Of a DNA stretch of 64,000 nt, positions 26,156 to 33,832 are shown one piece after another. The notes under the pieces were generated by a model. That model ran no database searches. It was not told where the DNA came from and was given only the letters and a program-made list of their open reading frames with translations. The first letter of the stretch is position 1. Each line of letters starts with the position of its first letter. The translations under genes and the position numbers were made by a program. Source of the stretch: Neisseria subflava. Lineage in GTDB: Bacteria; Pseudomonadota; Gammaproteobacteria; Burkholderiales; Neisseriaceae. The stretch covers positions 620,001 to 684,000 of the forward strand of contig NZ_CP039887.1 of assembly GCF_005221305.1 (NCBI RefSeq), given 5' to 3'.

Positions 26156-26171
26156 TTTATATGCCATTAAT

Positions 26172-27938
26172 TCAGCATTGTACATGACCGACATCGAGGC
26201 ATAAATCATGGAACTCGTTGAGCGTACTGCGGTGGCCGATGCTGATGATGATGCTGTCGGGCAGTTTTTGCTTTAAGGCGCGGTAGAGCATGGCTTCAGT
26301 CGGTTCGTCCAAGGCGGCGGTGGCTTCATCGAGAAGGATGACTTTGGGTTGCGTGAGCAGGGCGCGGACGAAGGCGACGCGTTGCAGTTCGCCGGGGGAG
26401 AGTTTGTGTTGCCAGTCGTCGGTTTTATCCAATTTATCAATTAGATAACCTAAACGGCAGGTGTTCATGGCTTCGGCTAACTCGGGATGTTGTTTGTCGA
26501 TGTCGGGGTAACAAATCGCATCGCGCAGGCTGCCTTGTGCCGTGTACGGGCGTTGCGGCAGGAAGAGGATGTCTTGATGCGGCGGATGGCTGACTTTACC
26601 GCTGCTACCGAAAGGCCAAAGTCCAGCCAGCGCGCGCAGCAACGAAGTTTTGCCGCAACCGCTCGGGCCGCGTATTAGCAGGGAGTTGCCGTTTTTGAGG
26701 TTGATGTTGATACCGTCTAATAAAACTTCGCCGTTGTGGCGGTATAGGGCAACGTTTTCTAAGATCAGGCCGTCTGAAACTTCGGTAAGGTCGGGTTGTC
26801 GTGCGGTGTGTTTTTCTTCCGTGCTCAGCAAAAAGCCGTACAGACGCTCCAGTCGAGCGCGGTAGGCGGTGAATTTGTTGTAGAACATTCGAAAGAAAGA
26901 CAGTGCGTTTTGCAGTCGTGCGAAGGCTTGGACGGTCTGCTGGATGTCGCCGATTTTGATTTGTCCGGCAAACAGGCGCGGGGCTTGCAAAATAATGGGA
27001 AAAAGCTTGATGCCGTTGGTGAACATATCGTTAAAGCCGCTCAGGCAAACGCTTTGGCGGGCGATGCGCCAACGGTTGCGGATGATGGCTTTGAAGCGGT
27101 CGGCAAGCTGGTCGTGTTCGTGTTTTTCGCCGCTGTAAAACGCCACGCTTTCGGCATGGTCGCGCACGCGGATGAGGGAGTAACGGTAGTCGCCGTTGAG
27201 CTTTTCGTTTTCATAGTTGTAACGAATCAAAGGGTTGCCTATCCACATGGCGACAAAGGTCGCCAAAATCACAAACATATAGACAAACCAAACGATGCCG
27301 TGCGGAATGTCGAAGCCGAACACGGTCAGGATGCCCGCCAAACCCCATAAAACAACGGCAAATTCGAGCGAGGTAACGACTGAATTGACCATGCCGCGCA
27401 CAAATTCGATGGTCGAGGCGATGAAATCCTGCGCATCTTGTTGGATACGCTGGTCGATGTTGTCCGGTGCATGGCGGCGCATTTGCAGGCGGTAGTAGTT
27501 TTTGTCGGCAAGCCAGCGCGAAGTCAAAACTTCATTGAGCCGCTCTGACCATTTAATCGCCAAGCCTTGATCGAGAAAGTCGTTGATGACGTTGTTAAAC
27601 GCCCGTATCAACACCACGCCCGCGTTCATCGCTGCAAACATCCAAAACGCGGAGGCGTTCAAATCCTGCATCGAGTCGTAAAGCCCTTTGGACATAAAGG
27701 TACTCAATACATTCAGCCGCACTTCGGTTAACAGCAGCGCAATCATCGCCGTAATCAGCAGCAATACTTTGACCGCGCTTTTCGGTGTCAGGCACAGCCG
27801 CAGGATATAGGCAAACTCACGCCCGAAGCGCGTTTTACGTGCCAAAAACAGAATCACCGCCGAGGCGGCGGCGACCATCAATAAGGTTTGTAACAGCCAA
27901 GACGGCGTGGAATAAAGCTCGGTTTGCCATTTTTGCAT
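26172..27938 (-). CDS. ABC transporter, fused permease/ATPase (YddA/SbmA-BacA-like)
   Basis: 588 residues. The N-terminal about 330 residues carry six membrane helices of the SbmA_BacA/ABC_membrane_2 type (NVLSTFMSKGLYDSMQ, WLADKNYYRLQ). The ATPase has Walker A GPSGCGKTSL, signature LSPGELQR and Walker B VILLDEATAALD. Relatives include E. coli YddA and peroxisomal ABCD transporters. It is divergent from a TonB siderophore receptor (250-base gap), which suggests, but does not prove, movement of siderophore or peptide across the inner membrane. Confidence 0.9.
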   Translation of the reverse strand: MQKWQTELYSTPSWLLQTLLMVAAASAVILFLARKTRFGREFAYILRLCLTPKSAVKVLLLITAMIALLLTEVRLNVLSTFMSKGLYDSMQDLNASAFWMFAAMNAGVVLIRAFNNVINDFLDQGLAIKWSERLNEVLTSRWLADKNYYRLQMRRHAPDNIDQRIQQDAQDFIASTIEFVRGMVNSVVTSLEFAVVLWGLAGILTVFGFDIPHGIVWFVYMFVILATFVAMWIGNPLIRYNYENEKLNGDYRYSLIRVRDHAESVAFYSGEKHEHDQLADRFKAIIRNRWRIARQSVCLSGFNDMFTNGIKLFPIILQAPRLFAGQIKIGDIQQTVQAFARLQNALSFFRMFYNKFTAYRARLERLYGFLLSTEEKHTARQPDLTEVSDGLILENVALYRHNGEVLLDGININLKNGNSLLIRGPSGCGKTSLLRALAGLWPFGSSGKVSHPPHQDILFLPQRPYTAQGSLRDAICYPDIDKQHPELAEAMNTCRLGYLIDKLDKTDDWQHKLSPGELQRVAFVRALLTQPKVILLDEATAALDEPTEAMLYRALKQKLPDSIIISIGHRSTLNEFHDLCLDVGHVQC

Positions 27939-28188
27939 GTGCGTTGTCTCTTGAGGCAGGCAGCGGGCAGGGGTCGTCTGAAACCCTGATTCTCCGCTTA
28001 ATAAAATAATTTACAATTACTATGGATAAAGTTTTGATTGATGTTGTATTTTTGTTTTTACAAATAGTTATCATCACTTTTTATAGAAAACCAGAATGTT
28101 ATCAAATATAATTCCGCAGCAAAATTACTTTGTGATTTTTAACGCTTATTGCAACAAAAATAACCCACCTCAAAGACAGAAGGAATCT

Positions 28189-30411
28189 ATGAATAGCAAA
28201 TTAGCCCTGATGCCGCTTTTGATTATGAGCGCGTTTTCTTATGCCGCCGATGAAGCGACACCCGAAACCCCTGTGCAACAGCAGTTGCAGGAAGTCAATG
28301 TCCGCGCCGACGCCAAACGCGTCAAAGCCGCCCGTTCTTACTCCATCGCCAGCGACGGCGACTTGCGCGACCGCGTGAACTTGGGCGTATTGGGCAAAGC
28401 CAATGCCTTTACCGCACCGATTACCGTCGTCAACTACGACGAACAAGCCCTCAACAATACTGAGGCGCGTACTTTGGTGGATGCCGTAGCGAAAAAAGAC
28501 GCTTCCGTTTGGCAGTTCGGCGGCGAAAGCAACACGCTTACCGGTTTGTATTTCCGCGGTTATCAGCTTGATGCGCGCCAATTCAGCGTCAACGGTTTGG
28601 CAGGGATGTACGGCACGCAAGGCACGGCCAGCGTGCAAGTTGGCTCCGCGCAACTGATTAAAGGCGCCTCCACCGCCGTAAACGGCATGGACCCTGAAGG
28701 CGCGGTATCCGGTTCCGTCAATATTGAAACCAAAAAAGCCGCCGATGAAGGCAACCGCAAAATCGGTTTGGGCTGGTTCAGCAACAACCGCGCCCAAGGT
28801 ACGTTCGATTTAGGTCAACGCTTCGGAGAAAACAAAGAATTCGGCGTGCGCGCCAACGGCAAACTGCGCCATGGCGACACTCCGCGTCACGGTTACAGCG
28901 AAGACAACAAAGAATTTGCCTTAAATGCTGACTATCGAGGCGAAAAACTGCGCGTGGCGTTCGATTCCATCTACGCGAAACGCAAAACCAACGGCGGTCG
29001 CGCGCGTATGCAGGACATTCAAAACGCCAACGGCCGCTTGTTTGACGCACCTGAAGGCAAAGTGAATTTGGCGCCGAGCTGGCAGGCTCAAAACACGCGC
29101 GGTCAAACGAATATGCTGACCTTCGAATGGGATGCATTTGAAAATGCCCAAATTACAGGCGGCATCGGCTACAACAATGCACGTTATTACGGTAATTTCG
29201 CCTCTCCTACCGTTACGAGCAGCGGTTTGACCTACAATTCAGGTCGCGCGCGTTTGACCGACCAGCGTTTTAAAACGCTCAGTATGAATCTGACTGCACG
29301 TGGCGAATTTGAAACCGGTCCGGTAAGCCACAACTGGAGTACCGCATTTGACCGCATCGACCGCAAACGCACTACTTATCAAGGCGCACGTCAAACAAGA
29401 AGCAGCGTTATCGATCCGAGCATCGACATTCCTACTCAATTGGCAAAATTGGATTCCAACTTAGGCAGCGCATGGAATACAACACCTTCATTGGATACCG
29501 TGATCAAAGTAAACAGTTTGGCAGTTTCCGACACGCTTGGTTTTGCCGACAACAAATACCGACTCACTTTGGGCGGACGTTTCCAAGCCGTCGAGCAGAA
29601 AAACAAATTAAACGGCCGCAAAGCGGATGCGAACCGTTTCAGCCCGATGTTGATGGCGGCATGGGTTCCGCAGCCTGATTTGGTGGTTTACGGAAACTAT
29701 ATGGAAGATTTGGAGCCGTCCGACATCCGTACCGATGACGACGGTCATGTAACGATGGCAGATCCGCGCGTCAGCCGCCAATTTGAAGTCGGCGTACGCA
29801 AAAACTGGGGCAACTTTGTCACCACTTTAAACGTGTTCCAAATCAAACGCCCGGGCTACTGGCGCGGCAACACGACTTCAGGAACTGATTTCGCAGCGCG
29901 CAAAAATGCAGGCTTGGCTTATAGCGGTTCGGAGCAAGGCATAGAACGCAGCCGCGGTATTGAGTTCAATACCTATGCCAACTTGTTGAACAAAACCCTG
30001 CGTCCGACTTTTGGTCTGATGTATCTACAATCAACCGTAAAAGATTATCCGAATTTCGCCGATAATTTGGTTAACGGCGTACAAGTCGCCAACCCGCGCG
30101 TGATTGCCAAAGCGGGCGTGGAATGGGACACACCGTTTGTCAAAGGTCTAACCTTGAACGGCAATGTTTCGTATTTCGGCAAGTCTTACCAAGACACGCA
30201 AAAACAATACGCCTTCCCGTCCTACACTTTGGTTGACGTAGGCGCGCGCTACAAAACCAAGCTGGGCAAAAACACACTGACCGTCAGCAGCTCGGTAGAA
30301 AACCTGTTTAACAAAAACTACTGGCAAGTACAGCGCGGCCAATACGACCGCAGCTTCGCCGTTGTCGGTATGCCGCGCACTTATTGGCTGAAAGCGGAAT
30401 TGGATTTCTAA
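28189..30411 (+). CDS. TonB-dependent siderophore receptor (FoxA/FhuE-like)
   Basis: 740 residues with a signal peptide ending AFSYA. The plug domain is at about 40-190 (ITVVNYDEQALNNTEARTLVD, FRGYQLDARQFSVNGLAGMYG, EGAVSGSVNI) and a 22-strand barrel ends in the outer-membrane ELDF. This is the hydroxamate-type siderophore receptor group; the exact ligand is unknown. ATG 28189 has AAGGAA seven to eight bases upstream; the frame is open to 28096 without a better start. The AT-rich leader (about 28059-28077, ATAGTTATCATCAC) has weak similarity to a Fur box, so iron repression is inference. Confidence 0.92.
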   Translation: MNSKLALMPLLIMSAFSYAADEATPETPVQQQLQEVNVRADAKRVKAARSYSIASDGDLRDRVNLGVLGKANAFTAPITVVNYDEQALNNTEARTLVDAVAKKDASVWQFGGESNTLTGLYFRGYQLDARQFSVNGLAGMYGTQGTASVQVGSAQLIKGASTAVNGMDPEGAVSGSVNIETKKAADEGNRKIGLGWFSNNRAQGTFDLGQRFGENKEFGVRANGKLRHGDTPRHGYSEDNKEFALNADYRGEKLRVAFDSIYAKRKTNGGRARMQDIQNANGRLFDAPEGKVNLAPSWQAQNTRGQTNMLTFEWDAFENAQITGGIGYNNARYYGNFASPTVTSSGLTYNSGRARLTDQRFKTLSMNLTARGEFETGPVSHNWSTAFDRIDRKRTTYQGARQTRSSVIDPSIDIPTQLAKLDSNLGSAWNTTPSLDTVIKVNSLAVSDTLGFADNKYRLTLGGRFQAVEQKNKLNGRKADANRFSPMLMAAWVPQPDLVVYGNYMEDLEPSDIRTDDDGHVTMADPRVSRQFEVGVRKNWGNFVTTLNVFQIKRPGYWRGNTTSGTDFAARKNAGLAYSGSEQGIERSRGIEFNTYANLLNKTLRPTFGLMYLQSTVKDYPNFADNLVNGVQVANPRVIAKAGVEWDTPFVKGLTLNGNVSYFGKSYQDTQKQYAFPSYTLVDVGARYKTKLGKNTLTVSSSVENLFNKNYWQVQRGQYDRSFAVVGMPRTYWLKAELDF

Positions 30412-30437
30412 TCTGATTTCGGTTTGACCGTAATAGC

Positions 30438-30500
30438 AGGCCGTCTGAAAGGGAATGATAAAGAGCAAGAATTTGGTTTTTATCCCTTTTCAGACGGCCT
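30438..30500. terminator. Extended DUS inverted repeat after the TonB receptor
   Basis: AGGCCGTCTGAAAGGGA and TCCCTTTTCAGACGGCCT form a long stem, 27 bases after the receptor stop. Confidence 0.7.
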
Positions 30501-30610
30501 GATTTGATTGCCTTATGTTTTTTGCTTGAAAAATCTTACATGTTTTTTATGGATTTCACGCGAAACAAGGTTAATATTCCATTTTCACAATACATCCTTC
30601 GAGAAGACAT

Positions 30611-31174
30611 ATGAAAAAATCCATCAAACTGACCCTGTGCGCCCTCGCACTCTCACTTTCCGTGCAAGCGCAAGCAGTTACCCATGCCGTGATTGAAACC
30701 AATATGGGCAACATCCAACTGGAGCTGGATGAAGTCAAAGCGCCGAAAACCGTGGCAAACTTTGTCAATTACGCCAAAAAAGGTTTTTACGACAACACGA
30801 TTTTCCACCGTGTTATCGACAATTTTATGATTCAAGGCGGCGGATTTACCGAGAATATGATTCAAAAATCCACCGATAAAGCCATCAACAACGAAGCATA
30901 CAACGGCTTGAAAAATAACGTCGGCACCATCGCCATGGCGCGTACCGGCGATCCGAATTCAGCAACCAGCCAGTTCTTTATCAATACAGCCGACAACGAC
31001 TTTTTGAATTTCAAAAGCAAAACCCCTCAAGGCTACGGCTATGCTGTTTTCGGTAAAGTCACTTCCGGCATGAACGTGGTCCGTAAAATCAGCAAAGTAA
31101 AAACAGCAACACGCGGCTTCCACCAAGACGTTCCAACCGAAGCCGTGATTATCCGCAAAGTCATCATCAAATAA
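30611..31174 (+). CDS. ppiA: Periplasmic peptidyl-prolyl cis-trans isomerase, cyclophilin
   Basis: 187 residues with a Sec signal peptide (cut after VQAQA). The cyclophilin core shows FHRVIDNFMIQGGG and AMARTGDPNSATSQFFIN. It accelerates proline isomerisation of folding outer-membrane and periplasmic proteins. It stands alone between DUS hairpins. Confidence 0.94.
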   Translation: MKKSIKLTLCALALSLSVQAQAVTHAVIETNMGNIQLELDEVKAPKTVANFVNYAKKGFYDNTIFHRVIDNFMIQGGGFTENMIQKSTDKAINNEAYNGLKNNVGTIAMARTGDPNSATSQFFINTADNDFLNFKSKTPQGYGYAVFGKVTSGMNVVRKISKVKTATRGFHQDVPTEAVIIRKVIIK

Positions 31175-31199
31175 TTTTGATTGTTTGAACCCAAACAAC

Positions 31200-31226
31200 A
31201 GGCCGTCTGAAACATTCAGACGGCCT
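31200..31226. terminator. DUS inverted repeat after ppiA
   Basis: AGGCCGTCTGAA and TTCAGACGGCCT with a three-base loop region, 26 bases after the ppiA stop. Confidence 0.7.
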
Positions 31227-31296
31227 AAATTTATTTATTTGATAATAAGTAGCAATTTGAGCGATAATTCAGCATCTACAATTTAAGGAGTCGATT

Positions 31297-32154
31297 ATGC
31301 AAACCCGCCTGCCTTTTTTCGGCGTTGTCCGTGTCAGCGGAGAAGACAGAGCTTCATTTCTTCATGGTCAATTATCCAATGATATTAATAATTTAGCTTC
31401 CGGTCAGGCATGTTACGCCACATACAATACGCCTAAAGGCCGTGTGTTGGCGAATATGCTGGTCGTCAATCGCGGAGAAGATTTACTGTTGGTCATGGCG
31501 CAAGATTTGACCGAAGCCATCGTCAAACGCCTGAGAATGTTTGTCTTGCGTGCAAAAGTCGTCTTCGAGCTGATGCCCGATTTAGTAGTCAGCGGCGAGT
31601 TGGCAGACAATGCAGAACCTCATCCTGCTGCCGAACCGCAACTGTCTTTCCCAGCCCAAATTCAAGAAAACGCCGTAGAAATTGCCTTGCCGCACACAGG
31701 CCGTCTGAAAATTTCAGCAGCCGAAAACGCAGCCGAATATCAAGCAGGAGCCGAAAACGCGTGGAACCTGCACGAAATCCGCAGCGGCTATCCGTGGATT
31801 TGCGCCGCAACCAAAGAAGCGGCTGTTGCCCAAATGCTCAACCAACACATCATCGGCGCAGTCCACTTCCGTAAAGGCTGCTACCCCGGCCAAGAAATCA
31901 TCGCCCGCGCCCAATACCGAGGCCAAGTCAAACGCGGTCTGGCTGTATTAAGCGGTGATTCTTTGGAAGCCGCCGGTATTGCCGTCAAAGTCGGCGAGGA
32001 AGAAGCAGGCGTTATCCTTAACACGGCACTGACTGAGCAAGGCAGCCTCAGCCTTGCCGTTATCAAGTTTTCCGCAGCAGAAGCAGCATTAACCGATGCA
32101 GACGGCAATGCTTTGAAACAGGAAGAACTGTTTTTCACGGTTGAGAAAGATTGA
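31297..32154 (+). CDS. ygfZ: Folate-dependent Fe-S cluster assembly protein YgfZ
   Basis: 285 residues, GcvT-like fold. It carries the family signature RKGCYPGQEIIARAQYRG with the conserved cysteine. YgfZ uses tetrahydrofolate to help assemble or repair Fe-S enzymes such as MiaB in the cytoplasm. Good ATG with AAGGAG upstream. An AG-type GGCCGTCTGAA lies inside the gene at about 31700. Confidence 0.93.
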   Translation: MQTRLPFFGVVRVSGEDRASFLHGQLSNDINNLASGQACYATYNTPKGRVLANMLVVNRGEDLLLVMAQDLTEAIVKRLRMFVLRAKVVFELMPDLVVSGELADNAEPHPAAEPQLSFPAQIQENAVEIALPHTGRLKISAAENAAEYQAGAENAWNLHEIRSGYPWICAATKEAAVAQMLNQHIIGAVHFRKGCYPGQEIIARAQYRGQVKRGLAVLSGDSLEAAGIAVKVGEEEAGVILNTALTEQGSLSLAVIKFSAAEAALTDADGNALKQEELFFTVEKD

Positions 32155-32207
32155 TTGTTAGATGATTGAATAAAAAGCTTAAATATCAGCTTGAAATGAA
32201 AACAGAA

Positions 32208-32231
32208 AGGCCGCCTGAAATTCAGACGGCC
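32208..32231. terminator. DUS-type inverted repeat after ygfZ
   Basis: AGGCCGCCTGAAA, with one DUS mismatch, pairs with TTCAGACGGCCT, 53 bases after the ygfZ stop. Confidence 0.55.
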
Positions 32232-32323
32232 TTTGATATTGAGTTTTGTTGGTACATGACCCAAGCTGCGTTTGCTTCTGACTGGATTACGGCATGGTTT
32301 GGAATCATTCGGTAGCAACAAAA

Positions 32324-32416
32324 ACCGCGTGCGTGCGTACCGCACACACCCTACACCTTAATCTTAAGGTTTGCGTCGCCCGCAGGTAGGGTGTGTGGCG
32401 TAGCCACGCACGCGGT
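32324..32416. repeat. 93-bp element with 31-bp imperfect terminal inverted repeats
   Basis: The left arm (32324-32354) and the reverse complement of the right arm (32386-32416) share ACCGCGTGCGTG at one end and CACACACCCTAC at the other, differing only in a short middle. The spacer is 31 bases. It lies in the 320-base gap between ygfZ and the AT-rich island. It has the look of a small dispersed neisserial repeat or MITE; copy number cannot be judged here. Confidence 0.65.
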
Positions 32417-32474
32417 TGGGAGGGATGCAGGTTATGGCTTGCTAGTTTTTATAAAGGAAAGAGTAAGATATAAT

Positions 32475-33230
32475 TCATTTTTCTTTGAAATGTAATTTAT
32501 TTTTGTTATTTTCATCGGTTTTATTTTTCAATACGTCGTTTTTAATTTCATCACTTATATCCGTATCCCTACCGACAGATTGCTGAATAAAATCTCCATT
32601 TTTTTCTTTATTTCCGCTAAATGAATTGTCCAATTCTTTTACAAATTCATTATACTCACCTTTAAAATCATCAACTTTACTGTTTAACTTCTCCAGTTTT
32701 TTATCTATTGCACTCCGTTTTTTATCTATTACACTCAGTTTTTTATCTATTACACTCAGTTTTTCATCTCTTTCTTTTTCTTTAAAATTCTTAATATCAT
32801 CTAATGCTTTATCAATTCTTTGAGATTCTCGCAATGAGAAAAATATAGAAATTACAGTTATTAATACAGCATACAAAGAAACTGAAAATGTTAGAGAGTT
32901 AATTATTTTATCTTGGTTATCTATTTTTAGTTGTATCTTTTCTATATCTACCCTATAAATATCATCCTTAATCTGCTGAAATTCTCGTTTTATAGCCTGA
33001 CATTCTTTTCTGTTTGTGCAAGAAATTGTTGTATTTTCAAGCAAGCTTTTATCTAAATAGCTCTTACTACTACTTTGTATATTACTTGATTGGTTAAATG
33101 GAGAGATTCTAAATATGATAATAAATAAACCAAATATGATTAGCAACCAAAAAACATTCCAAATAATGTTCCAAGTATTCTTTCTAGTTTTTTTATCATC
33201 TTGAGATACAGTATCAGTATTTTTAGACAT
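32475..33230 (-). CDS. Membrane-anchored coiled-coil protein of unknown function
   Basis: 251 residues, very AT-rich. It has an N-terminal helix (about 20-42), a soluble loop with two cysteines, a second membrane helix (about 115-135), then a charged coiled coil. The coiled coil contains a tandem heptad repeat (KKLSVID, about 3.5 copies) encoded by a 21-bp DNA repeat. No family recognised. It follows the YbjN-like gene by 12 bases, so the two form an operon. Composition suggests acquisition from outside the core genome. Confidence 0.7.
   Translation of the reverse strand: MSKNTDTVSQDDKKTRKNTWNIIWNVFWLLIIFGLFIIIFRISPFNQSSNIQSSSKSYLDKSLLENTTISCTNRKECQAIKREFQQIKDDIYRVDIEKIQLKIDNQDKIINSLTFSVSLYAVLITVISIFFSLRESQRIDKALDDIKNFKEKERDEKLSVIDKKLSVIDKKRSAIDKKLEKLNSKVDDFKGEYNEFVKELDNSFSGNKEKNGDFIQQSVGRDTDISDEIKNDVLKNKTDENNKNKLHFKEK
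32696..32770. repeat. 21-bp tandem repeat inside the coiled-coil gene
   Basis: About 3.5 copies of a 21-base unit (GTTTTTTATCTATT followed by RCACTCA) with a fixed period: units begin at 32696, 32717, 32738 and 32759. Because 21 is a multiple of three, copy changes would keep the frame and shorten or lengthen the coiled coil by seven residues each. Confidence 0.8.
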
Positions 33231-33242
33231 AATTAAACACCA

Positions 33243-33662
33243 CTATTCAAAAGAGAATAAATCTGATAATGCAACAATACTGCTTTGTATGCTCTGCAAT
33301 GCACGCTCAATTTGATTATGTGAAATTTCTTCTTTATAATCAATTAATATATCAACTGAACAAACAACATTCTTTTCTTCATCAGCACTCCATTTAATTA
33401 GCTTTTTCTCTAGATTTTCTTGAAGTAATCTTTTTTGAAAGTCAGGGAAATTTGGTTTTAATTTTAATAAAGAAAAAAATTGTATAAAATCACCACCTTC
33501 TTGCACAGAGATTACTAGCTTGAATTGTATGTCCTGATCTTTCCTATAAGAAAAACCCAATACAAAGCTATCAACATCTTTATTATTATCTTTATATCTT
33601 AATGAATTTTTATCTAGATATGATCTGATTACTTCTTTTGTTGATTCAGAATTAACTGCCAT
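33243..33662 (-). CDS. YbjN-like small protein
   Basis: 139 residues, AT-rich. The alternation of strands and helices and the phrases FVLGFSYRKDQDIQFKL and SVQEGGDFIQFFSLLKLK resemble the YbjN / type III-chaperone-like fold. That match is by eye and not certain. There is no signal peptide, so it is cytoplasmic. ATG 33662 is chosen because AAGGA lies 7 bases upstream; the frame is open to 33683. It is the first gene of the two-gene AT-rich operon. Confidence 0.65.
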   Translation of the reverse strand: MAVNSESTKEVIRSYLDKNSLRYKDNNKDVDSFVLGFSYRKDQDIQFKLVISVQEGGDFIQFFSLLKLKPNFPDFQKRLLQENLEKKLIKWSADEEKNVVCSVDILIDYKEEISHNQIERALQSIQSSIVALSDLFSFE

Positions 33663-33780
33663 AATAATTTCCTTGTTTGTCAAGATTGTTTTTTAAATTA
33701 AACTGAATATAGAACAATTCTTCTACCTAGCTTTCTAATGTATTAGAGGAAAGCTTAAATGAAATTAACCTTCTAACAAG

Positions 33781-33809
33781 AGACCGTCTGAAAATTTTTC
33801 AGACGACCT
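33781..33809. terminator. Mixed-type DUS inverted repeat after alaS
   Basis: AGACCGTCTGAAAA pairs with TTTTTCAGACGACCT. The right arm is the mucosa-type DUS. It is 24 bases after the alaS stop. Confidence 0.6.
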
Positions 33810-33832
33810 TCTTTGTACCTACATATTACTCA

